This document shows, one piece after another, positions 54,465 through 63,181 of a DNA stretch of 64,000 nt. Numbering within the stretch: the first letter of the stretch is position 1; the number at the start of each line of letters is the position of its first letter. Below the pieces are notes generated by a model, which was given only the letters and a program-made list of their open reading frames with translations, did no database searches and had not been told where the DNA came from. A program made the position numbers and the translations under genes. The DNA comes from Actinomyces sp. (GTDB taxonomy: Bacteria > Actinomycetota > Actinomycetes > Actinomycetales > Actinomycetaceae): NCBI RefSeq assembly GCF_029851875.1, contig NZ_JARKVC010000006.1, positions 16,782 to 80,781 on the forward strand, read 5' to 3'.

Positions 54465-54824
54465 ATGAGTGTTCTGACTGCTGCTGGCGTGCGGGCGAGT
54501 GCCTGGTTGGCGGGTGTGCTGCCTGCGGACGAGACGTTCGACAACCCGTTTGACCACACGAGCCCGAATCTGTCGATTTTTGGTGTGGAGCTCACCAACC
54601 GTGCCTACCTGCTGCTGGGTGGCTTGTGGGGTGCGGTTGTGCTGTTCCTGGCTGCGAAGCTTCTGATGGCGATTGCGAAGTTCGCGTCGGCGAAGAAGGT
54701 GCAGAACAACCCTGATTACCTCTCTGAGGCGTCCTCGGATCTGAAGCTGGTGGTTATCGCCTTCATCGTGACGGTGATGGTGGGTCCGATTGTGGCCGGG
54801 TTGATCGGGATCTTTAACAGCTAA
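54465..54824 (+). CDS. small two-helix membrane protein, possible VirB2/VirB3-like subunit
   Basis: A 119-residue protein: an N-terminal stretch that may be a signal, a helix LLLGGLWGAVVLFLAAKLLMAI, a short basic loop KFASAKKVQ, and a second helix LVVIAFIVTVMVGPIVAGL. Size and topology suit a pilin-like or VirB3-like channel component; no sequence signature decides. A terminator-like hairpin right after it could give it higher expression than the genes downstream. Confidence 0.6.
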   Translation: MSVLTAAGVRASAWLAGVLPADETFDNPFDHTSPNLSIFGVELTNRAYLLLGGLWGAVVLFLAAKLLMAIAKFASAKKVQNNPDYLSEASSDLKLVVIAFIVTVMVGPIVAGLIGIFNS

Positions 54825-54830
54825 GCACGC

Positions 54831-54860
54831 GGAGGCCACGCGAAGACTGTCTTGGCCTCC
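54831..54860 (+). terminator. attenuator-like hairpin with T-rich tail inside the transfer operon
   Basis: GGAGGCC at 54831-54837 pairs with GGCCTCC at 54854-54860, with an inner AAGAC/GTCTT stem, and TTGTTTTGTTT follows. It resembles a Rho-independent terminator but lies between cotranscribed genes, suggesting partial termination after the small membrane-protein gene. Confidence 0.65.
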
Positions 54861-54895
54861 TTGTTTTGTTTCGTTGTGGCAAGGGAGGCCATGTG

Positions 54896-55795
54896 ATGCG
54901 TAAGAGCGTGGTGGCGGCGTCGGTTGCTGGCGCGGTTGTCGTGGGCGCTGGTTTAGGGGTCGGGGTGAGCCAGATGCTTTCCTCTCCCCAGGATGTGCAG
55001 AGCGTGGCCTCAGCGGCAGCGAGCACTGCTGCTAGTTTGCCTGAGGCGACCAGCTTGGATGACATCGTGCCTGGTAGTGGTGCGAGGGCTCAGTCCACGC
55101 TCTTGCCGGGTGTGGGGGTGGATTTCCCTGCCACATGTATTGGGGCTGCTCAAGCGGCAGCCAGCTGGCAGGCAAGCGTTGTCAACATGGCTAGTCCGTT
55201 GTACGTGGGTCTTGTGGAGTCCTCCACTGGTGATGAGCAGGAGCTCCTTGGCGTGCGGCAGGCCTTGGAAGACGAGGTGCTGGGTGCCGGAGGCGTGGAG
55301 TCGACAACCGTTTACGGTGTCACCCGCAACCTTTTCACCCTGCCTGCACGGATCCAGGTGAAGGGCGAGCGTGAAGAGACAACGGTGTATCTCCATCCCA
55401 GGGCTTTCCGTCTGGAGTCATGCACTGAAGGGGAGCGAGCGATTGCGACCACTGTTGCCGCTGCCTCCATGAAGGACGGGGCGATTAAGGACCGGGACGT
55501 CGTTGGGATGGATATCTCGACGTTCGTCCTTGATGCTGCGGACGGGGCCTGGCGTATCACTGCGGTAGAGAGCTCAGCGTGCGGTTTCGTCTCTTCCTCC
55601 GGCCAGGATCTCGGTGAGGCAGGCGAGCAGGTTGATTCTCCGTTGTGTGCCCTGGATGTTGACCGTATTCCCGGGGTCATTCCCACGCTCACCGAGCTGC
55701 CGTCCGTAGCGGAGCCGCCACAGGCGGCACAGCTTGTTGATGAGGTGACCTCAGGTCTTGGTCGCGGCACTCACCACTACGTCGAGGCACAGTGA
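54896..55795 (+). CDS. exported/membrane-anchored transfer-region protein of unknown function
   Basis: A 299-residue protein with an N-terminal hydrophobic segment (VVAASVAGAVVVGAGLGVGV) and a large extracellular part. Four cysteines (in ATCIGAA, RLESCTEG, SSACGFV and PLCALD) could form two disulfides. ATG 54896 follows GGGAGG. Its TGA overlaps the next ATG. No family is recognised; a scaffold of the secretion channel is a guess from context. Confidence 0.6.
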   Translation: MRKSVVAASVAGAVVVGAGLGVGVSQMLSSPQDVQSVASAAASTAASLPEATSLDDIVPGSGARAQSTLLPGVGVDFPATCIGAAQAAASWQASVVNMASPLYVGLVESSTGDEQELLGVRQALEDEVLGAGGVESTTVYGVTRNLFTLPARIQVKGEREETTVYLHPRAFRLESCTEGERAIATTVAAASMKDGAIKDRDVVGMDISTFVLDAADGAWRITAVESSACGFVSSSGQDLGEAGEQVDSPLCALDVDRIPGVIPTLTELPSVAEPPQAAQLVDEVTSGLGRGTHHYVEAQ

Positions 55796-57954
55796 TGAGC
55801 CAGTGCCGTTCACTCACCCGTGCGGTCTCGGTCCTGTTGGGTTTGATCGTTGCCTTTGCGTTGCTGCTTGGCGCTAGTGCGCCCGCGTCAGCGGAGCCCG
55901 TGATCAATACCAAGACTGACGGCATGCCGAGCGAGATTGACCTGTCCTGGGTGAGTCAGGATCACATGAAGAATGTGAGCGAGGACGAGATGGCCTCGTT
56001 CAAGGCTCACGTCCAGGTCGCGTGGCGCAACTGCGCGACGGTCGTCAATGATCTGCTGGCGAAGGACAAGAAGTTCTTTGACGTCATGGTCGAAGGGACT
56101 TGTCGAGAGAGCCCGTCGCTCCTTAAGCAGCTGATGGATCCGTCCGCTAATGCGGGCATGATCCGAACTATCCACTTTGACAAAGTGGATGTCGGATGGC
56201 TGGCATCGTACTTGGCTCAGCAAACTCCTGAGGTCACAAGCGTTATCCCGGATGCTTTCTATGAGGCGGCTCAGGGCGCGGATTCTGCTCGGGTCAATGG
56301 TGGCGGCGTGCTCGAACAGTTCACAGCGGCTACTGCGCAGGCTGCGGGTGTTCCTGGTGGCGTGGTGCAGGCGGTGGCTAATCCGACTGGTGCTGCTGAT
56401 GCCATGTTGAATCGGTGGAAGGAAGATACCTCCGCTGGTATGGCGCAGGCGTTAGGCAGTCTGTCTGAGGGTTTGGCCTTTGATGCCTCATATACGTCCT
56501 TCCGTCAGGCGTATGCGGCGGCGGCTGGCGTTGGCCTGGTGCTCTTGGCTGGCGGGTCGTTGGCCGCGTTGGTGTCGTGGCGTCGTAGTGAGCTGCCTGC
56601 ATCTGAGGTTGTCTCGCGCTGGGCTGTGGCCTTGGCTGGCGGGTTTCTGGGGCTGTTGTTTACTCCGGCGTTGTTGTACGTGGTGTCTGAGGCTTCGTCT
56701 GTGTTTTCGGACGGGGTGGTGTCGTGGATGGGCACGGATGCGGGCACCTTGTCCGGTTCCCTGCTGGATCCGTTCATGTCGATGGATACCGAGCACACCC
56801 TGTTGGGTTGGCTTGGTGTGCTGTTGCTGATCCTGCTGATGCTGGTTGGCGTGGTCATGATTACCGCAACTTTCGCGATCCAGTGGCTGGTGGCTTATCT
56901 GGGTGGGGTTGGTCTTGGCCTGTTGTGGGGTCTGGCTCCCCTGCCTGGTGGGCGTCGTCGCCTGGCTCAGGCTGGGGCTGTTGTGGTTGGGGCGATCATC
57001 GCCAGGCCCTTGATCTTGTTCATGTTGGGTGTGGCGATGCGGATTACGAATCAGTGGGCTCCGTCCGCTGATGGGTGGTCGACGGACCCGGCTGGGACGT
57101 TCTACGGCATCATCTTGAGTGTCGGGGCGTTGATCATGGCTTGCCTTGCTCCTGCGAGCCTGGTGCGGTTTGTGCCTGCATTGTCCTCGCGTCGTTTGGG
57201 TTCCTCGTTTGCCGGTGGCCTGGCCGGTGGCCTGGCTGGTGCCGGTATGGGGGCGTCGATGTTGGCTGGCCGGATGATGTCGTTCTCGCCCAGGCGTCGC
57301 ATGGGCTCTTCCGGTGCTTCTGGTTCTGGTGGTCGGGCTGGGTCGTCGATGACGTCACGGTCGGCGGGTTCGTCTCGTGGCCGTCACGCTGCTGACGCAG
57401 CTGCCCCCTCCTCGCGCACGGGTGAGGGTCGCAGTGTGGAGGCCTCGCGTAACCAGGATCGTCAGGGCTCTGCTGGGGTCCAGGCTCCGGGTGCGGTGAG
57501 TGCGAAAGAGTCCTCGATGAGCACTGATGCGCCTGAGATGAGCCAGGACGCTTCTCGTCAGGTCGCCTCCAGCGGTGAAGGCGGCGCTGGTGGTGAGCGG
57601 AGTGTGGAGTCTTCGCGCGGCCCCGTGGGGTCTTCTGGTCCTGGGCGGGTGCTCAGCGGCGCAGACCTAGCTCAAGGCCTTGGTGGCGGTAGTGGGGGAA
57701 ATACCTCTACTACCTCTAACGGCGGTCATAGCTCACATGCTGGTGTTACCAGTAAGGGCACCGGCTCCGGGCGTGGCGTGGTGAGCGCTGCGGCCTCTGT
57801 TGGTCGTGGCGTGGCTGCGGCTGGGCCGCGCGTGGTGGGTGCGGCGGGTGCTGTGGCTGGGGCTGCGGCTGCTGCGGGTGTTCGGGCTGGTGGTGCGGCT
57901 TTGTCGCATGGTGCTCGGGTGGCTCAGTCGGCGCAGGTGGATGAGGTGGAGTGA
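55795..57954 (+). CDS. VirB6/TrbL-like polytopic transfer protein
   Basis: A 719-residue protein: signal peptide (VLLGLIVAFALLLGASAPASA), an extracytoplasmic domain (about 35-230), five to six transmembrane helices (about 235-470, with WLVAYLGGVGLGLLWGLAPL), and a long Ser/Gly/Ala-rich disordered tail. A polytopic core with a long tail is the VirB6/TrbL pattern. Repeat array E lies in the tail. Coupled by ATG/TGA overlap with both neighbours. Confidence 0.75.
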   Translation: MSQCRSLTRAVSVLLGLIVAFALLLGASAPASAEPVINTKTDGMPSEIDLSWVSQDHMKNVSEDEMASFKAHVQVAWRNCATVVNDLLAKDKKFFDVMVEGTCRESPSLLKQLMDPSANAGMIRTIHFDKVDVGWLASYLAQQTPEVTSVIPDAFYEAAQGADSARVNGGGVLEQFTAATAQAAGVPGGVVQAVANPTGAADAMLNRWKEDTSAGMAQALGSLSEGLAFDASYTSFRQAYAAAAGVGLVLLAGGSLAALVSWRRSELPASEVVSRWAVALAGGFLGLLFTPALLYVVSEASSVFSDGVVSWMGTDAGTLSGSLLDPFMSMDTEHTLLGWLGVLLLILLMLVGVVMITATFAIQWLVAYLGGVGLGLLWGLAPLPGGRRRLAQAGAVVVGAIIARPLILFMLGVAMRITNQWAPSADGWSTDPAGTFYGIILSVGALIMACLAPASLVRFVPALSSRRLGSSFAGGLAGGLAGAGMGASMLAGRMMSFSPRRRMGSSGASGSGGRAGSSMTSRSAGSSRGRHAADAAAPSSRTGEGRSVEASRNQDRQGSAGVQAPGAVSAKESSMSTDAPEMSQDASRQVASSGEGGAGGERSVESSRGPVGSSGPGRVLSGADLAQGLGGGSGGNTSTTSNGGHSSHAGVTSKGTGSGRGVVSAAASVGRGVAAAGPRVVGAAGAVAGAAAAAGVRAGGAALSHGARVAQSAQVDEVE
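57695..57775 (+). repeat. 9-bp-phased repeat array E, inside the VirB6-like gene
   Basis: Units such as AATACCTCT-ACTACCTCT and GCTGGTGTTACCAGTAAG encode GNTSTTSNGGHSSHAGVTSK. It is the weakest of the five arrays; TGGTGTTACCAGTAA shares the GTTAC/GTAA words with arrays A, B and D. Confidence 0.45.
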
Positions 57955-59447
57955 TGCGTTCGGTGTGGCTTGGGGGTGAGCTGAAGACTCGTGCGGTGGT
58001 GCGGGTTGAGCGCACTGCTGTTGGGGACTACGTGGGTGCGGGTGGTGCCTGTGTGGCTGGCATGGTGATCGTGCTGGCTGGTGGTGGTACGAACCTGGGC
58101 ACCTTCCTGCTGGCGCTGCTTGTGGCCGGTGCTGGGGTCGGGACCTGTTGGCCGTGGGCTGTGCTTGCACCGTGGACTGGCGGAGCGAGTGTGCGTGGCT
58201 GGGTGATGGTGCGTTTGGCGTTTGTGCGTCGTCGCCGCCTTGGGTGGACGAGCTTTCCTGGCCAGGGTCTGCCTGCTGGCGTGGGGAACGTATCAGGTAT
58301 TGACGTGTCCACGCATGCTGGCCCCGTGGGGGTGTTACGGCCTTCTGGTGCTGGGGACTGGGCTAGTGGCGAGTATCTGGTCGTGGTGCTTGAGGCACAG
58401 GGCGTGCCTGGCGGTAGCGGGGACGGAGCAGCATGGTCTGCTTTGCTGTCAGCGCTTGGTGGCGGAGACGGCGACCTGCTGGTGTCGCATGTGGCTCAGG
58501 TGTCGACCACGAGGGAGTGGGATTCCACCGACCATGTGTGGCTGACGAGCGAGGACCTGAAGGGTGTTGAGAGCGTCGATGCGGAGCTGACTGCCTCCTA
58601 TGGGCAGGTGGTGGACCGGGTGCGTTCGGTCGCTGCGGCTCGGCGTACCTGGGTGGCGTTGCGGTTCCCGCTTGCGACGTTGATGCGTGAGGCTGCTGAC
58701 GGCGATTTTGAGGCACTGGCTGCTGAGTCCGCGTTAGCGGTTGCTGAGCGTGGGGGCAGTGTCGGTGTTCGGATGCGGGCGTGCAGCTGCCGTGACGTGG
58801 CTGGGGTAGTGCGCTCGATCCTGGACCCGGATGTGTCAGCCGATGACTTGCGCGACCTTCCCGAGGAGGCAGAGGGCTGGTCGGGGTGTGTGCCTGCGTT
58901 TGAGTCCTCGCCTGATGGGCGCTGCCTTGTGATCGAGGGAGCCGTGCATCAGTGGTGGATGAGTGCGTGGTCCGTGCCAGGTTCCTCGGTTTCTCCAGGC
59001 TGGTTACCTGCGGACTTCCTGTATCCGATTTCGACCGCGCTTCCAGGCACGATCCCGCGCACCATGGTGGTGCAGTGTGAGCTGGTGCCAGCCCGTGTCG
59101 CTCGTGCGCAGGCGAAGGCTGATCTGACCAGCGACCTGTCGGCGATGAGCGAGGAGGGAACAAGGGTCAGTGACGGCGGTTCCCAGGCTCAAGCAACTGG
59201 TTCCCAGGTTCGCCTGAATGATCTTGCCCCAGGTTCTGGTGCGGTCGGGGTGAACTGGTCGATGAGTATGGCCTTCCATGCACGGGGCGAGGCTGAGATG
59301 GCTGATGCGACTCGGCGCGTGGTGGGTGCTTTGTCGGATGCGCAGATTGAGCGTGCGCTTCGTCGTCGTTTCCAGCAGGACATGATGCTGGGCCAGCTGC
59401 TGCCGTTGGGGCTTGGCTGGCATAAGGGTTGGAGGAAGTATCTATGA
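57954..59447 (+). CDS. SCO6880-family conjugation protein
   Basis: A 497-residue protein: a short N-terminus, two adjacent transmembrane helices (about 20-75), a basic loop, then a large cytoplasmic domain, as in actinobacterial SCO6880-like proteins encoded next to VirB4-type ATPases. The C-terminal block DATRRVVGALSDAQIERALRRRF is family-like. It may act as a PrgI/VirB-like linker between channel and ATPase. ATG 57954 overlaps the preceding stop and is the base of translational coupling. Confidence 0.75.
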   Translation: MRSVWLGGELKTRAVVRVERTAVGDYVGAGGACVAGMVIVLAGGGTNLGTFLLALLVAGAGVGTCWPWAVLAPWTGGASVRGWVMVRLAFVRRRRLGWTSFPGQGLPAGVGNVSGIDVSTHAGPVGVLRPSGAGDWASGEYLVVVLEAQGVPGGSGDGAAWSALLSALGGGDGDLLVSHVAQVSTTREWDSTDHVWLTSEDLKGVESVDAELTASYGQVVDRVRSVAAARRTWVALRFPLATLMREAADGDFEALAAESALAVAERGGSVGVRMRACSCRDVAGVVRSILDPDVSADDLRDLPEEAEGWSGCVPAFESSPDGRCLVIEGAVHQWWMSAWSVPGSSVSPGWLPADFLYPISTALPGTIPRTMVVQCELVPARVARAQAKADLTSDLSAMSEEGTRVSDGGSQAQATGSQVRLNDLAPGSGAVGVNWSMSMAFHARGEAEMADATRRVVGALSDAQIERALRRRFQQDMMLGQLLPLGLGWHKGWRKYL

Positions 59448-60853
59448 GCAGCCCGGTTCGTTGGCGCGTGAATGCGCCTGCTCGAACCCGCATGGAGCGG
59501 GCTTTGGCCTCGGTTGGGGTGGGACGTGGTCGCCAGGTTCTGGGGGCGGTGTCGGCGTCGACAAGTGTGCAGGCTGCTGGCTTATGCCTGGCGGAGGTCA
59601 CTCCCCCTACCGGTGCGCACGGCATCATGCTGGGCCTAGATATTTTCTCTGGTCACCCGGTGATCCATGACCCGTTCGTGGCCTACAGCGAGGAGCCTGG
59701 GTTTTCTTCCCCGAATGTGAGCGTGTTCGGGGACTTGGGGGCGGGTAAGTCCCAGGCCACGAAGGCGTGGATCTTGCGCAACTTGATGCTGGGGCGTCGC
59801 GTCGTGGTAGTGGATAAGAAGGCCCAGATGGGTGCCGATGGAGCGCACGGTCTGGGTGAGTACTCGATGCTGGCCAGGGCGATGGGCTATGAGCCTGTCA
59901 CCTTGCGTGTGGGTGGTGGCGGGGCGCGCGTGAACATCCTCGATCCGCGTATTAGCGGTGATGAGGGTGGGGCTGGTGCTCAGTTGCTGTTGGAGTCGGT
60001 TGTCAGTGCCGCGATGGGGCGTGAGCTTGATGAGATGGAGCGTAAGGCGTTGCGCGTGGCGCGTGTCGCGGCCATGGAGCACGCTCGTTCCTTGGGTCGG
60101 GTGGCGCATGTGGGAGACGTGCAGGCCGCGATCCTGAACCCCGATGTCCCAGCCTCTCAGGCGGGTTACACGCGTGAGGAGCTCGTGACCTGGGGGCGCG
60201 CATGCGGGTTTGCACTGGAGCGGATGGTCAATGATGAGCTAGCGGGTTTGATTGATGGTGAGACTTCAGCTGAGCTGGCCCTGGATGGGCAGCTGATTGT
60301 CTACGACATCTCCGCCCTGCCGGAAGAGGGTCCGGCGGTACCGATCATGATGAGCGTGCTCAACACGTGGGTGCGCTCAGCCTTGGCCGCCCAGAAAGTG
60401 CCGGTGCCGACGGTGCTGGTCATTGATGAGGCGTGGCACATTGTGACTGGCTCGTACGCTGAGGTTGCCCGCCGCAATGCCAAGGTCTCGCGTGGGTTGG
60501 GCCTGTCGAACTGGTCGAACTTCCAGCACGTGTCAGACATCCCTGCTGCCTCGCCTGCTGTGGCGATGATTCGTGAGACTCAGACGACGCTGTGTTTCCG
60601 TCAGTCGAAGATGGATGACGCGCGTGGGATCTGTGAGCTTCTGGGTTGGGACCCTGGTTTGGCGCAGCGGATCACAAGCCTTGGTCAGGGTGTGGCCATG
60701 GTGGGGATCGGGTCAGCTCCCCCGGTGATCTGCTCGATGATGATGAGTGATTTGGAGCTGACGGTTGGGGATACGAACCAGGCGATGACGTCTAAAGCCA
60801 CCTATCGCGTGCGCGGTGGCGGGAGTGAGGGAGAGATGCGAGATGGCGTCTGA
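59444..60853 (+). CDS. VirB4-like conjugation ATPase
   Basis: A 469-residue ATPase starting at ATG 59444 with GGAGGA upstream. Walker A is GDLGAGKS (96-103), Walker B VLVIDEAWH, with an NFQHVSDIPAA motif and a C-terminal block CELLGWDPGLAQRITSLGQG common in VirB4/TraC. It lacks the long N-terminal VirB4 domain, which may be supplied by the SCO6880-type neighbour. It energises assembly of the transfer channel. Confidence 0.9.
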   Translation: MSSPVRWRVNAPARTRMERALASVGVGRGRQVLGAVSASTSVQAAGLCLAEVTPPTGAHGIMLGLDIFSGHPVIHDPFVAYSEEPGFSSPNVSVFGDLGAGKSQATKAWILRNLMLGRRVVVVDKKAQMGADGAHGLGEYSMLARAMGYEPVTLRVGGGGARVNILDPRISGDEGGAGAQLLLESVVSAAMGRELDEMERKALRVARVAAMEHARSLGRVAHVGDVQAAILNPDVPASQAGYTREELVTWGRACGFALERMVNDELAGLIDGETSAELALDGQLIVYDISALPEEGPAVPIMMSVLNTWVRSALAAQKVPVPTVLVIDEAWHIVTGSYAEVARRNAKVSRGLGLSNWSNFQHVSDIPAASPAVAMIRETQTTLCFRQSKMDDARGICELLGWDPGLAQRITSLGQGVAMVGIGSAPPVICSMMMSDLELTVGDTNQAMTSKATYRVRGGGSEGEMRDGV

Positions 60854-61418
60854 TGACATTTTTGGTCAGGGGTTTGGGCTGATCCAGGCTCGCACGAGGT
60901 ATGAGGCGATGCGTTCTACCCCGTGGATCGTTGACGGTATCTCTCGTGGGGAGCTGTTGGGCGTGTATTCGGGGGTGGATGTGCGTAAAGCCCCCAAGCG
61001 CTTGTCTGACTTGTCCTATGTGGTGATGCCTGCCGGTGATCTTGCCCGGGCTGGGGGGCGCGTCGTTGACTCAGTGATCTTGCGAGAGGCTATGCCGGGT
61101 CAGGCGGGACGGAATCTGTATGTCGAGGCTGGTGGACGTCGCCTTCGGGCCAGCGCCTCTGCGGCGGGCATGGTGGCTCGCCTTGATGAGGCTGAGGTTG
61201 AGCAGGTGTGTCATGGTCCGGCCCTTGCCTGGCAGGTTGGGGAGAGCGTCTGGCGAGTGCTGGCGCTTGAGTCAAAAGAGTTCACTCATCCCCCGCTGGT
61301 TGTGGTCACGGGCCGTCCGGCTGCACAGTCGGTGTGGGCGGTCAGTAGCGTGAGTGCTTGGGAGGCCTCGCTTGTGGCTTTGCTGGTGCGTGCGCGCGGT
61401 GGGGGTGAGCGGTCGTGA
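60843..61418 (+). CDS. transfer-operon protein of unknown function
   Basis: A 191-residue soluble protein starting within the end of the VirB4-like gene (ATG 60843, 11-base overlap) and ending in an overlap with the coupling-protein gene. The pattern (FGLIQARTRYEAMRSTPWIV, LSYVVMPAGDLARAGGRVVD) shows no known motif and no membrane segment. Its tight packing between two transfer ATPases implies a role in conjugation. Confidence 0.6.
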   Translation: MASDDIFGQGFGLIQARTRYEAMRSTPWIVDGISRGELLGVYSGVDVRKAPKRLSDLSYVVMPAGDLARAGGRVVDSVILREAMPGQAGRNLYVEAGGRRLRASASAAGMVARLDEAEVEQVCHGPALAWQVGESVWRVLALESKEFTHPPLVVVTGRPAAQSVWAVSSVSAWEASLVALLVRARGGGERS

Positions 61419-63181
61419 CACCCCGCAATTTTGAGCTTGAGCTCGCTTTCAGGGCGGCGGTCACGTTCGTTCTGTTCGTGATCTCAGGTGCAGTGGTGAT
61501 GCGCGTGAGCGGGGTGAGCTTCAATGGCTTAACTGGGGCTGTAACCGCTTTTCCGTCTGCGGGTCGGGGCGTGCATGTGGCAACCGCAGTATTGACTGTG
61601 CTGCTGTTGCTGGCCTGGTGGGGGATCAGCCGTGGGCTGGTTGCGTTCTTGACCAATGATGGTGGCAAGCGCGAGCCCAAGAGCGACATGTCGGACATGT
61701 ATCTCAAGGCCGCGACGGCTCACGCTGAGCAGACAATCGCTGATGCACAGCCCGGCCTTCCGCCTCAGGCGCGGGGGTCTTCGGTTGACCTGGTGCGGTT
61801 CATGGGCGTGTATGGGAAAAAGGCCTTGTATGAGTCGTATGAGTCCCCGGAGTGCATCTATGCGGTGACTCGTTCAGGTAAGACCAGGTCTTTGGTGGCC
61901 AGGCGCGTTCTGGAGGCGGCTGGGCCTGTGGTGGCCACGTCAACGAAGGTTGACGGGATCGCTTTGACCTGGCTGGGGTTGGCGTTAGATGGCCGGAAGA
62001 CTTTCGTGTTTGACCCGATGGAGATGGCGCATGGCCCCCTGCCGCTGCGGTGGGATCCGATCCAGGGGTGCGGTGATTTCGATACGGCCAGACGCCGGGC
62101 GATGGCGCTGGTGTCGGGGGCGAGCACCCGCACCTCAGGTGGTGGGAACACGCGGTGGTTCATGGAACGTGGCGCGCAGATCCTGGGGTATCTCATGCAT
62201 GCTGCCGCCTTGTCGGGTCAGAACATGACGGCAGTGCATCGGTGGGTGACCAGGCCGGATGATGCTCGTGCTGTCTTGGAGCGTTATGGGACGCCGACAT
62301 CGAGAATGATGGCGGCGACTCTTGCTGATCTGATGATCGAGATGGCGGCCGAGACTTCCTCTGGGTTTAAGGGCACGATGCAGGGCGCGTTGGAGCCGTT
62401 GATGGTGGACAGCGTCCTGGAGGTTCTCACTCCCCCACCGCATGAGTCTTTTGATGTTCAGTCCTGGCTTGCTAGCCGAGACGTGATCTGGGTGCTTTCG
62501 CCTGAGTCGGAGGGTGCGGTTGCTTCGATCACGACCATGTTCACCGATCATCTGCTGGATGCGGCCAAGCGAGCTGCGAATCATGTGCCGGGTTCACGCC
62601 TGGTTCCTGCGGTGTCAGCGATCTTGGATGAGGCGGCGAATGTGGCTGCTCTGCCTCATCTGGACGCGTTGTTCAGTGAGGGGCCTGGGCGTGGGATCTT
62701 TACCTGCGCGGTCTTCCAGGACAACGCCCAGGTTGAGGCTCGTTGGGGACGGGATATCGCCAGGATCGTCTTCCAGCAGGCCCGTGCCGTCTATGTGCTG
62801 GGCGGGTCTAAGGACGCGGCGTGGAACAAGAAGATCGCGGAGCTGAGCGTGGAGTATGAGGAGGCTCGCCACTCCTACTCCACGGGCCGGATGGGGGCGA
62901 GTGTGTCGACCACGACCCAGCGTCGTCACCTGCTGCGCGAGGGCCAGATCGCGACCTTGCCTGTGGGTAAGGCCGTGTTGGCGTCTGCTGGCCATGACGC
63001 GGTGATCGTGGAATTGCCAGATATCGCGACAGATAAGAAGTGGGGGCAGGTGGTGCGTGAAGGCTCGCGCATGTATGGCGAGCATTTGGCAGCCCTCAAT
63101 AGTGCGGCCACAGATACTCAGCGTGAGTTTTGGAAGCGAGATGACGCGCGATGGATGACCCAGCATCCACTGCCCCGCTAG
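61415..63181 (+). CDS. VirD4/TraG-type conjugative coupling protein
   Basis: A 588-residue T4CP starting at GTG 61415: two N-terminal transmembrane helices (about 12-32 and 55-78), Walker A region AVTRSGKTRS (150-159) in which the first Gly of the P-loop is Ala, Walker B VSAILDEAANV, then the TraG-like RVIWQQAR-type segment FQQARAVYVLGGSKD and a basic C-terminus. It recruits the relaxase-DNA complex to the channel. The last 31 bases overlap the next gene. Confidence 0.9.
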   Translation: MTPRNFELELAFRAAVTFVLFVISGAVVMRVSGVSFNGLTGAVTAFPSAGRGVHVATAVLTVLLLLAWWGISRGLVAFLTNDGGKREPKSDMSDMYLKAATAHAEQTIADAQPGLPPQARGSSVDLVRFMGVYGKKALYESYESPECIYAVTRSGKTRSLVARRVLEAAGPVVATSTKVDGIALTWLGLALDGRKTFVFDPMEMAHGPLPLRWDPIQGCGDFDTARRRAMALVSGASTRTSGGGNTRWFMERGAQILGYLMHAAALSGQNMTAVHRWVTRPDDARAVLERYGTPTSRMMAATLADLMIEMAAETSSGFKGTMQGALEPLMVDSVLEVLTPPPHESFDVQSWLASRDVIWVLSPESEGAVASITTMFTDHLLDAAKRAANHVPGSRLVPAVSAILDEAANVAALPHLDALFSEGPGRGIFTCAVFQDNAQVEARWGRDIARIVFQQARAVYVLGGSKDAAWNKKIAELSVEYEEARHSYSTGRMGASVSTTTQRRHLLREGQIATLPVGKAVLASAGHDAVIVELPDIATDKKWGQVVREGSRMYGEHLAALNSAATDTQREFWKRDDARWMTQHPLPR

